A stretch of DNA of 64,000 nucleotides from Rhodovibrio sodomensis. GTDB lineage: Bacteria > Pseudomonadota > Alphaproteobacteria > Kiloniellales > Rhodovibrionaceae. Positions 11,389-20,078 of the stretch are shown one piece after another. Both the position numbers and the translations under genes were made by a program. The stretch covers positions 18,988 to 82,987 of the forward strand of contig NZ_NRRL01000010.1 of NCBI RefSeq assembly GCF_016583645.1, given 5' to 3'. Under the pieces are notes generated by a model, which searched no databases, had not been told where the DNA came from, and was given only the letters and a program-made list of their open reading frames with translations. The number at the start of each line of letters is the position of its first letter. The first letter of the stretch is position 1.

Positions 11389-11952
11389 ATGCCGCACTCC
11401 CGCCGATCCGCCGTCCTGTCGACCGTCCTGCTGGTGCTGGCGGGCGGCCTCGCCGCGCCCCTGCCCACGGGCCCGGACGGCGTGCAATCGGTCGCGTCCG
11501 CCCAGGCGCAGGCGGGCCCGCGCGGCCGGGTCACCGGGCTGGCGATCCCACGCTTCGTGTCGCTGCGCCCGGACGAGGTCAACCTGCGTACCGGCCCGGG
11601 CCGGCGCTACCCGATCGAGTGGGTCTACAAGCGCGCCGGCATGCCGGTGGAGGTGATCGGGGAATACGGCATCTGGCGGCAGATCCGCGACTGGCAGGGC
11701 GATACCGGCTGGGTCCACCAGGTGATGCTGCAGGCCGACCGCACCGCCCGGGTCGTGGGCGACGGCCCGCGCCCGCTGCTCGCCGAGCCGGCGCCCGACG
11801 CCGCCACGGTCGCGCTGCTGCAGCCGGGCGTGATCGCGCAGCTGGAAAGCTGCGAAAGCCGCTGGTGCCGCCTGACCGCCGGCGGCTACACCGGCTGGAT
11901 CCGCCGCGACGCGTTCTACGGCGTGTATCCGGGGGAAACGGTCGACGAGTAG
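11389..11952 (+). CDS. Secreted SH3-domain protein
   Basis: A 187-residue exported protein. A signal peptide is clear (basic start, then AVLSTVLLVLAGGLAAPL, with a likely cleavage near ASAQAQA). The mature part contains an SH3_4-type bacterial SH3 fold: VNLRTGPGRRYPIEWVY, then GEYGIWRQIRDWQGDTGWVH, and a second degenerate repeat ending GYTGWIRRDAFYGVYPGE. Such proteins are thought to act in the periplasm on cell-wall or protein targets. Transcribed divergently from the dehydrogenase gene. Confidence 0.85.
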   Translation: MPHSRRSAVLSTVLLVLAGGLAAPLPTGPDGVQSVASAQAQAGPRGRVTGLAIPRFVSLRPDEVNLRTGPGRRYPIEWVYKRAGMPVEVIGEYGIWRQIRDWQGDTGWVHQVMLQADRTARVVGDGPRPLLAEPAPDAATVALLQPGVIAQLESCESRWCRLTAGGYTGWIRRDAFYGVYPGETVDE

Positions 11953-11985
11953 AGGCAATTGTGCCCCTACGCCACGCGCCCTTGA

Positions 11986-12013
11986 CCCCTCTCCTCCGCT
12001 GGGAGGAGGGGGA
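11986..12013. repeat. Single hairpin of the GC-rich repeat family 2
   Basis: CCCCTCTCCTCCGCTGGGAGGAGG-type hairpin between the convergent SH3 and rubrerythrin genes; it may also serve as a bidirectional terminator. Confidence 0.5.
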
Positions 12014-12035
12014 TCACTCAGGCACCGTCCGCCCG

Positions 12036-12461
12036 CTACTCGTCGTCGAGCGTATCCAGGGTGCGGCGGAAGCGGTTGACGTGGCTTTTCTCGGCCTTGG
12101 CGAGCGCCTCGAACCAGCGGGCGATCTCCTCGAAGCCTTCCGCGCGCGCGATCCGGGCCATCTCCGGGTACATCGCGTCCGACTCGCGCGCCTCGCCCGC
12201 GATCGCCGCTTTCAGGTTGGACGCGGTATCGCCGAACGGCTCGCCGCTCTCCGGATCGCCCGCGTCCTCCAGGAACTGCAGCGTGCCGTGGGCGTGGCTG
12301 GTCTCGGATTCGGCCGTCGCCCGGAACACCTGGGCGACGTCGTTGTAGCCTTCCTTGTCGGCGTGCTGGGCGAAGTACAGGTAGCGCCGGTTGACCTGAC
12401 TCTCGTGCGCGAACGCGGCCTTCAGGTTGGCCTCGGTCTGCGAGCCCTTGAGCTTGCTCAT
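12036..12461 (-). CDS. Rubrerythrin-type ferritin-like diiron protein
   Basis: A 141-residue protein with the rubrerythrin ferritin-like domain: AAFAHESQVNRRYLYFA, ATAESETSHAHG, GEARESDAMYPEMARIA and ALAKAEKSHVNRF supply the paired Glu and ExxH iron ligands. The C-terminal rubredoxin domain of classical rubrerythrin is absent (no Cys), so this is the short form. The family handles peroxide or iron. It lies 120 bases downstream of irr on the same strand, fitting iron-responsive expression. Its start codon is the last of four ATGs spaced exactly 20 bases apart. Confidence 0.9.
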   Translation of the reverse strand: MSKLKGSQTEANLKAAFAHESQVNRRYLYFAQHADKEGYNDVAQVFRATAESETSHAHGTLQFLEDAGDPESGEPFGDTASNLKAAIAGEARESDAMYPEMARIARAEGFEEIARWFEALAKAEKSHVNRFRRTLDTLDDE

Positions 12462-12521
12462 TGTTCTGGGAGCTTGCTCATTGTTCTGGGAGCTTGCTCA
12501 TGACCGTGGCAACTCGCTCAT
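12462..12521 (-). repeat. 20-bp repeat ladder forming three overlapping 7-residue ORFs
   Basis: ATGs on the minus strand begin at 12521, 12501, 12481 and 12461. The first three each open a seven-residue ORF (MSELPRS, MSKLPEQ, MSKLPEQ) whose TGA overlaps the next ATG as ATGA; the fourth starts the rubrerythrin gene (MSKLKG). The unit is ATGAGCAAGCTCCCAGAACA, with the first copy degenerate. No separate Shine-Dalgarno sequence precedes the individual starts. Confidence 0.85.
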
Positions 12522-12580
12522 CGCGGCATGATGCCGGCGCGACGCCGGAAGCGGCGGGCACGCGTCGGGACCGGCACGCG

Positions 12581-13036
12581 CTAGGTGGTGCGCTTGACCC
12601 GGACGATCACGTCGACCCGGTCGACGCTGGTTCCCTCGGGCGCGTCCGGCAGCTCGGCCAGACGCACCTGCTCGCCCGGGATATCCTGCAGCGAGCCGTC
12701 GTCCTGGTAATAGAAGTGATGATGGTCGTGGATGTTGGTGTCGAAGTACGACCGGCCGGGTTCGACGATCACCTCGCGCAGCAGGCCGACGCCGGTGAAC
12801 TGGTTGAGGGTGTTGTACACCGTCGCCAGCGACACCGGCAGGTCGGCGTCCTTGGCTTCCTTGTGCAGCTGCTCTGCCGTGACGTGCTTGTCCTGGCCGT
12901 CGAACAGCAGCCGGGCGAGCGAGATCCGCTGGCGCGTCGGACGCAGACCGGCGCGCTTGACGCGCTCCGCCAGTTCGCGGTCGGTGCCGCTGGGCTGCGC
13001 GGCCGCGCCGTTGGGGCGATGTGCGGTCGTGGTCAC
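12581..13036 (-). CDS. irr: Iron response regulator Irr (Fur family)
   Basis: A 151-residue Fur-superfamily regulator. The winged helix includes RPTRQRISLARLLFDG and VSLATVYNTLNQFTGVGLL. The dimerisation part has the Irr hallmark of adjacent histidines in FDTNIHDHHHFYY followed by LQDIPGEQV, and lacks the CxxC zinc ligands of Fur. Irr proteins sense haem and control iron uptake and haem synthesis in alphaproteobacteria. I chose the GTG start at 13036; upstream codons run into a perfect palindrome. No GCPWHD-type haem motif is seen. Confidence 0.88.
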   Translation of the reverse strand: MTTTAHRPNGAAAQPSGTDRELAERVKRAGLRPTRQRISLARLLFDGQDKHVTAEQLHKEAKDADLPVSLATVYNTLNQFTGVGLLREVIVEPGRSYFDTNIHDHHHFYYQDDGSLQDIPGEQVRLAELPDAPEGTSVDRVDVIVRVKRTT

Positions 13037-13656
13037 CGGTCCAAAGGTCCTTCGCGCCTGAATGCTGCTGGACGATCCGTCCCGCGGGCATGCCCGCGGG
13101 ACGGGCACGCGCTTATCGCGACAGATGGCCCATGCCTGCCATCCTTTCCATATAATGCCAAGGAGATGCGGCAAAAAGGCCCGGCCCGCGCGTCATCCCG
13201 TTGCGCCCAATCGCCGCCCCGCCCGCGCCCTTCCGGCGGGCAACTGCGCTCGCGCGCGCTTGCCCGCCCGGATGCGATGGTGTAGGCGGATATTGTCGCC
13301 GGGCGGTCACGTGTTAACGTGCGGCCCGGTCAGGCGTGGGCGGTTGGTCGACGGACGGTCGGTCGTCCCGGCACGCGGTCTCACCCGGGCAGGGTCCACG
13401 CGGGGGCACGCCTCCAGAGCGAAACCGTCGCCCGCCGATGGGGGACCGGGCGCACCGGGAGCCGGCCGCGGTGCGTCCGGCGCGCACGCTTTCACCACAA
13501 CCCGACCCCGCGGCGACGGCGCCAAGGGCCGCCGCGTCCAGAGTACCCGCGCGCCGACGGCGCGGTCCGCGGCCCGCCGCACCCGGCGGTGGCGCGCTGG
13601 TAACTGGGCACCGCGGTCGGGACGTTCAAAGACAACCCCCGGGGGCGGATAGCTAC
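13037..13656. other. Intergenic region between irr and fabA
   Basis: About 620 bases between two divergent genes. It holds the 28-bp palindrome in the irr leader, a TATAAT at 13151 on the plus strand with no convincing -35 partner, and further GC-rich sequence in which the open frames show poor codon bias. Promoters for both genes must lie here, but I could not pin them down. Confidence 0.5.
13077..13104. promoter_or_regulatory. 28-bp perfect palindrome in the irr leader
   Basis: The 14-base arm CCGTCCCGCGGGCA is followed by its exact reverse complement with no spacer. It lies 41 bases upstream of the irr start, so it could be an operator or an RNA hairpin in the leader. Confidence 0.6.
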
Positions 13657-14187
13657 GTGAACGAGCGGAAGACCAGTTACGGCTACGAGGACCTGCTCAG
13701 CTGCGGCCACGGCGAGCTGTTCGGGCCCGGCAACGCGCGCCTTCCCCTGCCGCCGATGCTGATGTTCGACCGGATCGACCGGATCAGCGAGGACGGCGGC
13801 AGCCACGGCAAGGGCGAGGTCGTCGCCAGCCTGGACGTCAAGCCGGATCTGTGGTTCTTCGGCTGTCACTTCGAAAGCGATCCGGTGATGCCGGGGGCGC
13901 TCGGCCTGGACGCGATGTGGCAGCTGGTCGGGTTCTTCCTCGGCTGGATCGGCGCGCCCGGACGCGGCCGCGCGCTCGGCGTCGGCGAAGTCAAGATGTC
14001 CGACCAGGTGCTGCCCTCGGCCAGGCAGGTGGTCTACCGCCTCAACCTGAAGCGTGTGATCCGGCGCAAGCTGGTGCTGGGCATCGCCGACGGCACCATG
14101 GAAGTCGACGGCAACACGGCCTACGACGCCAAGGACCTGCGCGTCGGCCTGTTCACGCAGCCCGAAACCCAGGCACAAGGCGCTTGA
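13657..14187 (+). CDS. fabA: 3-hydroxydecanoyl-ACP dehydratase/isomerase
   Basis: A 176-residue FabA, close to the 172 residues of the E. coli enzyme. The catalytic His is in [18 protein letters not shown] and the catalytic Asp in [15 protein letters not shown]. It dehydrates 3-hydroxydecanoyl-ACP and isomerises the product to the cis-3 form, the branch point to unsaturated fatty acids. Starts at GTG ([14 protein letters not shown]) with a GGGGGCGGA ribosome binding site. First gene of the fabA-fabB-fabI cluster, as in many alphaproteobacteria. Confidence 0.96.
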   Translation: MNERKTSYGYEDLLSCGHGELFGPGNARLPLPPMLMFDRIDRISEDGGSHGKGEVVASLDVKPDLWFFGCHFESDPVMPGALGLDAMWQLVGFFLGWIGAPGRGRALGVGEVKMSDQVLPSARQVVYRLNLKRVIRRKLVLGIADGTMEVDGNTAYDAKDLRVGLFTQPETQAQGA

Positions 14188-14278
14188 GCGCCGGCCCCGC
14201 GCCGGTTCGGCCCGCCTTGCGCGGAACCGCGATACCGCAGATCGTCACGGTCCCGAGCAATCCGATCACGGAGCATCG

Positions 14279-15499
14279 ATGCGACGCGTAGTAGTCACCG
14301 GGCTGGGCGTGGTCTCCAGCATCGGCAACAACAAGCACGAGGTCACGGAGTCGCTGAAGGCGGGCCAACCCGGCATCACCTTTGCCGAGGAATACGCCGA
14401 GCGCGGCTTCAAGAGCCAGATCCACGGCTCGATCAAGATCGACCTCGAGCAGCACGTCGACCGCAAGCTGCGCCGCTTCATGGGCGACGGGGCGGCCTAC
14501 AACTACGTCGCCATGAACGAGGCGATCGCCGACGCCGGCCTGGACTCGGGCGACGTGTCGAACCCGCGCACCGGCCTGATCATGGGCTCCGGCGGGCCGT
14601 CCACCTCGAACCAGGTGCAGGCGGCCGACATCGCGCGCGAGCGGGGGGTGCGCCGGATCGGCCCCTACATGGTGCCGCGCTGCATGTCGTCGACCAACTC
14701 CGCCAACCTGGCGACGGCGTTCCGGATCAAGGGGATGAGCTACTCGATCTCGTCCGCCTGCTCGACCAGCGCGCACTGCATCGGCTCGGCCTACGAGCAG
14801 ATCCAGCTGGGCAAGCAGGACGTCATGTTCGCCGGCGGCGGCGAGGAGCTGCACTGGACCCTGTCGATGCTGTTCGACGCCATGGGCGCGCTGTCGACGC
14901 ATTACAACGACACGCCGGAATCCGCCTCCCGCCCCTACGACAAGAACCGCGACGGGTTCGTGATCTCCGGCGGCGGCGGCGTATTGGTGCTGGAAGAGCT
15001 GGAGCATGCGCGCGCCCGCGGCGCCCGGATCTACGGCGAGGTGATCGGCTACGGCGCGACGAGCGACGGCGACGACATGGTCGCGCCGTCGGGCGAAGGC
15101 GCGGTGCGCTGCATGCAGCTGGCCCTGCACGGCCTGGGCAACAGCAAGGTCGACTACATCAACGCCCACGGCACCTCGACGGTCGCCGGCGACGTCACCG
15201 AGCTGCGCGCGATCCGCGAGGTGTTCGGCGGGGAGGTGCCGGCGATCTCCTCCACCAAGGCCCTGACCGGGCACGCCCAGGGAGCCTCGGGCGTGCAGGA
15301 GGCGATCTATTCGCTGCTGATGCTCGACAGCGACTTCATGGCCCCGTCGATCAACATCGAGACGCTGGATCCCGAGGCCGAGGGCATGCCGATCCTGACC
15401 GAGCGGAAAGACAACGCGGGCCTGACCTGCGTGGTGTCGAACAGCTTCGGGTTCGGCGGAACCAACTGCTCGCTGGCGTTCCGCCGGTTCGAGGCGTAG
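14279..15499 (+). CDS. fabB: 3-oxoacyl-ACP synthase I
   Basis: A 406-residue KAS I enzyme. The active-site Cys lies in [14 protein letters not shown], and the two catalytic His residues in [11 protein letters not shown] and [12 protein letters not shown]. It elongates acyl-ACP by condensation with malonyl-ACP, including the cis-3-decenoyl-ACP made by FabA, so the pair provides anaerobic-type unsaturated fatty acid synthesis. It follows fabA by 91 bases. Confidence 0.96.
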   Translation: MRRVVVTGLGVVSSIGNNKHEVTESLKAGQPGITFAEEYAERGFKSQIHGSIKIDLEQHVDRKLRRFMGDGAAYNYVAMNEAIADAGLDSGDVSNPRTGLIMGSGGPSTSNQVQAADIARERGVRRIGPYMVPRCMSSTNSANLATAFRIKGMSYSISSACSTSAHCIGSAYEQIQLGKQDVMFAGGGEELHWTLSMLFDAMGALSTHYNDTPESASRPYDKNRDGFVISGGGGVLVLEELEHARARGARIYGEVIGYGATSDGDDMVAPSGEGAVRCMQLALHGLGNSKVDYINAHGTSTVAGDVTELRAIREVFGGEVPAISSTKALTGHAQGASGVQEAIYSLLMLDSDFMAPSINIETLDPEAEGMPILTERKDNAGLTCVVSNSFGFGGTNCSLAFRRFEA

Positions 15500-15693
15500 C
15501 GGCCGCCGGCCGGCCGGCGCGCCCGCACCGGAGGCGTGCCCGGGACCCGGGCGCCGTTGCCCCAGGGCGCGCGTGCGGTGCGCCCGGCCGTCGCGCCGGG
15601 CGGCAAGCCCGCCGGCAAGCGACCAAGAAGACCCCGCGCCGCCGGCGGCATCCGACGGGCGGGCCGAAAGGCACAGGAAGGACGAACCAGGAT

Positions 15694-16506
15694 ATGACGT
15701 CGCAGGGCGGAGTTCTGGCCGGCAAGCGCGGCCTGATCATGGGGGTGGCGAACGAGAAGTCGATCGCCTGGGGGATCGCCAAGGCCGCCGCCGCCCAGGG
15801 CGCGGAACTCGCCTTCACCTATCAGGCTGATTCCTTCGCCAAGCGCGTCCGCCCGCTGGCCGAGCAGGTCGGCAGCGACCTGCTGGTCCGCTGCGACGTC
15901 TCCGACGACGCCGACCTCGACCGCGCCTTCCGCGAGATCGGCGAGCATTGGGACGGCCTGGACTTCGTCGTCCACGCCATCGCCTACTCCGACAAGACCC
16001 AGCTGAAGGGCCGCTACCTCGACACCACGCGGCAGAACTTCCGCCACACCCTGTCGATCTCGGCCTATTCCTTCACCGCCGTGGCGCAGCGCGCGCAGCC
16101 GCTGATGCGCGCGGGCGGCAGCCTGTTGACCCTGACCTACCTGGGGGCCGAGCGGGTGGCGCCGAACTACAACGTGATGGGCGTCGCCAAGGCCGCGCTC
16201 GAGGCCAGCGTCCGCTACATGGCGGCCGATCTGGGTCCCCAGGGCATCCGGGTGAACGCGCTTTCCGCCGGGCCGATGCGCACGCTCGCCGGGTCCGCGA
16301 TCGCCGACGCGCGCTTCACCTTTCGCTGGTCGGCCGAGCAGGCGCCGCTGCATCGCAACATCGACCTCGAGGAGGTCGGTCAGTCCGCCCTCTACCTGCT
16401 GAGCGATCTGTCGGAGGGCGTGACCGGCGAGGTGCACCACGTCGACGGCGGCTACCACGCGATCGCCATGCCGCACCCCGACCGGGTGAACACCAAGAAA
16501 GAGTAG
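15694..16506 (+). CDS. fabI: Enoyl-ACP reductase (NADH)
   Basis: A 270-residue short-chain dehydrogenase of the FabI type. The cofactor region reads GLIMGVANEKSIAWGIAKA, and the active site has the FabI-specific Tyr and Lys in YNVMGVAKAALEA, with SAGPMRTLAGS later. It performs the final reduction of each fatty-acid elongation cycle. The start has GGAAGGACGAACC before it. It is 194 bases after fabB and probably co-transcribed with it. Confidence 0.96.
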   Translation: MTSQGGVLAGKRGLIMGVANEKSIAWGIAKAAAAQGAELAFTYQADSFAKRVRPLAEQVGSDLLVRCDVSDDADLDRAFREIGEHWDGLDFVVHAIAYSDKTQLKGRYLDTTRQNFRHTLSISAYSFTAVAQRAQPLMRAGGSLLTLTYLGAERVAPNYNVMGVAKAALEASVRYMAADLGPQGIRVNALSAGPMRTLAGSAIADARFTFRWSAEQAPLHRNIDLEEVGQSALYLLSDLSEGVTGEVHHVDGGYHAIAMPHPDRVNTKKE

Positions 16507-16621
16507 GTTCGGTTCCATCGCGCGGGTTCGCGCGGCCCCCGCCGGACGGCATGTGTGCAGGCCGTGGCGCGATGGGCGAGTGCCGCTCGCGGCGTAGAGC
16601 GACCCGACCGGCTATCGCGCC

Positions 16622-17428
16622 TTAAAGCCCGTGCTCGCGGAAGAAGCCGGTCGGCATCAGGTCGGGGCGGTCGGTGATGATGGCGTGCGCGCCCCAGCCG
16701 CGCAGGCGGGCGGCGCGTGCGCCGTCGTTGACCGTGTAGACCGCGACCGCCCAGCCGGCGTCGGCCGTCTCCCGCACGTCGGCCGGGCGCAGCCGGTCGG
16801 CGGCCAGGTGCAGGGACACGCAGTCGAGCTCGGCCAGCAGCGCGCGCCAGCGCCGCGGCCGGGCCTGCGCGATCAGCCCGCGCGGCAGGTCCGGGGCCGC
16901 CGTGCGGGCCACCGTCAGGCAGTCGCGCTGGAACGACGAGATCAGCGGCCGCGCCCGGTCCGCGGGCCAGACCTCCCGCACCGTGGCGACGGCGGCGCGC
17001 GCGGTCTCCTGCGCCGCGCCGGGGGCCGGCTTGATCTCCAGGTTCGGCCTCAGGTCGAGCCGGAGCATCTCCCGCAGCGCGTCCGCCAGGGTTGGAATGC
17101 GCGTCCCCGCGAACTCGGGCCCGAAGTGGGCCCCGGCGTCGAGCTCGGCCAGCTGCGGCGCGGTCCAGCGGTCCAGCCGGCCGTCCACGCCCTCGATTCG
17201 CTGCAGGCTGACATCGTGGTGCAGCATGGGCGTGCCGCAGGCGGCCAGCATCACGTCGACCTCGACCCAGCGGCAGCCCGCATCGGCGGCGGCCCGCAGG
17301 CCGGGCAGGGTGTTTTCCGGCGCCAGGCCGGCGGCGCCCCGGTGGCCGATCACGGGCGGCAGGGCGATCCGCGGCGCGGGCCCGGAGCCGGCGTCGGCGG
17401 GGGCGTCGGCCGGGGCTTCGGGGGGCAT
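16622..17428 (-). CDS. Glycerophosphodiester phosphodiesterase
   Basis: A 268-residue GDPD enzyme, without signal peptide (UgpQ-like, cytoplasmic). Catalytic features are IGHRGAAGLAPENT, VEVDVMLA and HHDVSLQR, followed by NLEIKP for the metal site. It hydrolyses glycerophosphodiesters to glycerol-3-phosphate and an alcohol. It starts 14 bases after the sco gene and probably shares its transcript. It faces fabI, with a short gap of about 115 bases between the stops. Confidence 0.92.
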   Translation of the reverse strand: MPPEAPADAPADAGSGPAPRIALPPVIGHRGAAGLAPENTLPGLRAAADAGCRWVEVDVMLAACGTPMLHHDVSLQRIEGVDGRLDRWTAPQLAELDAGAHFGPEFAGTRIPTLADALREMLRLDLRPNLEIKPAPGAAQETARAAVATVREVWPADRARPLISSFQRDCLTVARTAAPDLPRGLIAQARPRRWRALLAELDCVSLHLAADRLRPADVRETADAGWAVAVYTVNDGARAARLRGWGAHAIITDRPDLMPTGFFREHGL

Positions 17429-17442
17429 GTCGCTCACCGGGC

Positions 17443-18165
17443 TCAGCCGTCGACGTGCTGGCGGATCATTTCGGCGATCCGCGGCGCGCCGGCGGAATGC
17501 GCCACGTGGTCGAGGTGGCGGCCGTCCGGCCCCATCAGGAAGACGTAGGACTGGTGCTGCATCAGGTAGGCCCCGTGGTCCATCGAGGCGTGGTCGGACA
17601 TCGGCATGCCGGTGCCGCCGTTCTGCTGAGCCTGCCGCGCCGCGGCGACCTTTTCCGGGTCCACCTTCTTGTACGACACGTGGTAGGCCTCGGCCGCCTG
17701 CTCGATCGCCGCCGCGTCGCCGGTCAGGCCGATCAGCCGCGGGTGGAAATTGTCGACGTAGTCGCGCATCCGGGCCACGTCGTCGCGCGCCGGATCGATC
17801 GTAATGAACACCGGCGTGACCCGCTCGACCTTGTCCGGCTGCTGCTCGCCCACGACGTCGAGCGCCTGCGAGATGTTCTGCAGCGTCATCGGGCAGACGT
17901 TGGGGCAGTGGGTGTAGCCGAAGAACACCAGGGAATAGCCGCCGCGCAGGTCCTGCGCGGTCACCGTCTCGCCCTGCGTGTTGGTCAGCTCGAACGGGCC
18001 GCCGATCGCCCGGCTCGCGGTCGCGCCGCCGGCTGTTCCGGTCCGTCCGGATCCGTCGTCCAGCCAGACCTGCCAGGTCACCGCGGCGATCAGGGCGACG
18101 CTGGCCAGCGCGCTCAGGCTGGCGGTGATCCGTGCGATCTTCGAGTGCGGCCAGATGCCAGTCAT
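17443..18165 (-). CDS. sco: Sco-type copper chaperone for cytochrome oxidase
   Basis: A 240-residue SCO1/SenC protein anchored by one N-terminal membrane segment (about residues 12-35). The thioredoxin-fold periplasmic domain has the copper-binding CPNVC (Cys87 and Cys91) and the later His in YLMQHQSYVF. A Met/His-rich insertion (TGMPMSDHASMDHG) precedes that His. Sco helps assemble the CuA site of cytochrome oxidase subunit II, which is encoded by coxB near the right end of this window. Confidence 0.93.
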   Translation of the reverse strand: MTGIWPHSKIARITASLSALASVALIAAVTWQVWLDDGSGRTGTAGGATASRAIGGPFELTNTQGETVTAQDLRGGYSLVFFGYTHCPNVCPMTLQNISQALDVVGEQQPDKVERVTPVFITIDPARDDVARMRDYVDNFHPRLIGLTGDAAAIEQAAEAYHVSYKKVDPEKVAAARQAQQNGGTGMPMSDHASMDHGAYLMQHQSYVFLMGPDGRHLDHVAHSAGAPRIAEMIRQHVDG

Positions 18166-18341
18166 CGTGGGTGACGCCTTCTTTCGCTGTGCATGCCTTG
18201 TGGGCAGGAGATAAGCCAGCCGGCGGCCGAACGGAAGTGCCGCGACGCCGCGCCGCCCGGGCGCGGCTCGGCGCGCGCTGGAGCGGATCGCGCGTGCCGG
18301 CGTTGACCGGGCGTGCGGGCCGGGGCACCGTCGCGTCCGTT

Positions 18342-19325
18342 ATGACCACGCCGCTCGGCGCGTACGGCGCCAACGATCCCCTGTTCCTGCTGCTGGCCGC
18401 GCTGATCGTGGAGGCCTACGTCGGCGACGTGATCGCGCGGCTGCCGCGGGTGCCGCATCCGCGTGCGCTGCTGGCGCGCCTGACCGCCCGGTTGGAGCGC
18501 CGGCTGAACCGGCCGCAGCGGGGCCGGCAGGCGCTGGTGCTGCGCGGCCTGACGGTCGTGCTGGCGCTCGCCCTGGCGGCGGCGGCGATCGGCTGGGGGT
18601 TGGCGGCCCTCTCCCGGGTCTACCCGTTCGCCTGGGTGGTCGAACTGTTCCTGCTGGTCGCGCTGATCGGGCAGCACGGCGCGTTGCGCGGGTTGAAAGC
18701 CGTCGCGGATGCGCTCGCGGCCGGCGGCGCCGAGCGCACGCGCGCCGCGCTGCGCCCGATGGCGGGCGAGCGGCTGACCCCGGAACAGCTGGAGGGACTG
18801 GATCTGCGCGGCCTGTCGATCGCGGCGCTCGACGGCGGTGCGCGCCGGTCGGTCTCCGCCGCGTTCGCGCCGGTGCTGTTCTACGTCCTGCTGGGCTTGC
18901 CGGGGCTGATGGCGCAGCAGGCGATCTGGGTGGTCGCGTGCGTGGTCGCGAACGGCAACAAGCCGGGCGGACAGGGGCTGGGCGTCGGCCGGGAAGGCGA
19001 CTTCGCGCTGGCCGCCGTCACGCTGGACGCGGCGCTTGTCTGGGTGCCGGACAAGGTCGCCGGCCTGCTGTTCGCGCTCGCCGCCGCGTTCGTGCCGGGG
19101 GCGCACCCCCTGACCGCGCTCAAGCGCCTCAGCAAGGCGCACGCCTGGTCGGTCGGCGCGCTGGGCGGTGCCCTGCGCCTGACCGGGCGCAAGGACGGCA
19201 CGCTGAGCCGCGTCGGCGCGCCGGAGGCGACCCAGCTCAAGCGTGCGGCGATGCTGCTGGGGGTGGCGCTGCTGATCCAGGGCGGGCTGGTCGCCGTGCT
19301 GGTGCTGCTGCGCCAGGCGACTTGA
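18342..19325 (+). CDS. cobD: Adenosylcobinamide-phosphate synthase (CobD/CbiB family)
   Basis: A 327-residue integral membrane protein with several hydrophobic spans and the CobD/CbiB layout: LIVEAYVGDVIARLPRVPHP at the N-terminus, DLRGLSIAALDGGARRSVS mid-protein, and DKVAGLLFALAAAFV near the end. CbiB attaches the aminopropanol arm to adenosylcobyric acid. This version is rather divergent from textbook CbiB, so the exact reaction is inferred from family and from cobC, cobS and cobT within 5 kb. The ATG at 18342 gives the usual family length. Confidence 0.82.
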   Translation: MTTPLGAYGANDPLFLLLAALIVEAYVGDVIARLPRVPHPRALLARLTARLERRLNRPQRGRQALVLRGLTVVLALALAAAAIGWGLAALSRVYPFAWVVELFLLVALIGQHGALRGLKAVADALAAGGAERTRAALRPMAGERLTPEQLEGLDLRGLSIAALDGGARRSVSAAFAPVLFYVLLGLPGLMAQQAIWVVACVVANGNKPGGQGLGVGREGDFALAAVTLDAALVWVPDKVAGLLFALAAAFVPGAHPLTALKRLSKAHAWSVGALGGALRLTGRKDGTLSRVGAPEATQLKRAAMLLGVALLIQGGLVAVLVLLRQAT

Positions 19326-19343
19326 GCGACCGTTGCCGCCGTC

Positions 19344-19553
19344 TCAGGGCCGCGGCGCCGTGCGCCCGGGATCGGCGGCCAGCGGCGGGCGATGGGTCAG
19401 CAACAAGGCGAACAGGCGGCGCAATTCGCCGCGGACCTGTCCGGCCGTCTCCCCGCGGACGCTGGCGATCTGCTGCAGGTCATGGCCCTGAAGCAGGGTC
19501 CGCAGCAACGCGCGATCCCGCTGTGAGATCGCGAAGGCTGTCTGGTCGACCAT
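19344..19553 (-). CDS. Small helix-turn-helix protein (GerE/sigma-region-4-like)
   Basis: A 69-residue protein made almost wholly of a GerE-like helix-turn-helix: RALLRTLLQGHDLQQIASVR then TAGQVRGELRRLFALLL. It lacks a receiver or ligand-binding domain. The ATG has AGGG just upstream; a longer frame adds an Ala/Arg-rich stretch without support. It could be a small transcription factor, but its targets are unknown. The gene is convergent with cobD, separated by 18 bases. Confidence 0.6.
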   Translation of the reverse strand: MVDQTAFAISQRDRALLRTLLQGHDLQQIASVRGETAGQVRGELRRLFALLLTHRPPLAADPGRTAPRP

Positions 19554-19856
19554 GACCCTGGCAAATCCCCCGTGAAGTGTCGCCGGTGCGCGGCCGCCCC
19601 GGGCTGCCGCCGGCGGGCGGTCGCGCGCGTCGGCGGCGTCAACGGCGCCGGACATTAACACCATATCGGTTCTGGCCAGCGATTTCTTGCCGAGATATGG
19701 GTGAAATTTCCGTGAAGTGCCGACCGGGCGCCGCGACTACCTCACAAGAGGTATCGCGGGGGTCAATCGAATACGCCTAAAATCCGGCGCGTTGAAACCT
19801 GGACGGGAACTGCGCGGGGCAATGACCGTTCCGGGTTACGCCAGCGGGGGGGATTT
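19554..19856. other. Intergenic region with no clear gene
   Basis: About 300 bases, locally less GC-rich (around 19660-19800), between two divergent small genes. Two similar CCGTGAAGTG(T/C)CG words occur at about 19570 and 19711. This is likely where promoters for both genes lie. I see no riboswitch-like fold. Confidence 0.4.
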
Positions 19857-20078
19857 ATGGCGGGGTATCGGATCGACGATGCCGGACGGCGGCTGGGCCG
19901 TGCGGACGTCACCACGGAGTCGCACCTGCACGCCCCAGGGCCCGGGTCCGGGCCGTGCCTGGCGATCATGGCGATCGCCAAGGACTTTCAGGACCTGATC
20001 CGGGCTGAGTGTCCGCATTGCCGCACCGGCGGCGGCGGCTGTCTGGTCGAATTGATGCGCACGGCCGCGCACGATTAG
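19857..20078 (+). CDS. Small Cys-containing hypothetical protein
   Basis: A 73-residue frame with good codon bias and a GGGGGGA ribosome binding site just before ATG. It has ECPHCRTGGGGC near the C-terminus, a possible CxxC-x6-C metal or redox site. It resembles no family I can name. The opposite strand also has an open frame here, but with no ribosome binding site. Moderately likely to be real. Confidence 0.45.
   Translation: MAGYRIDDAGRRLGRADVTTESHLHAPGPGSGPCLAIMAIAKDFQDLIRAECPHCRTGGGGCLVELMRTAAHD

Noticed and set aside
13151..13156. TATAAT as a promoter for fabA
   Set aside because: No -35 hexamer at suitable spacing, and it lies 500 bases from fabA.
18195..18240. Possible cobalamin riboswitch before cobD (GGGCAGGAGATAAGCCAGCC)
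   Set aside because: It only partly resembles the B12 box, and I could not find the other conserved elements of the fold upstream.
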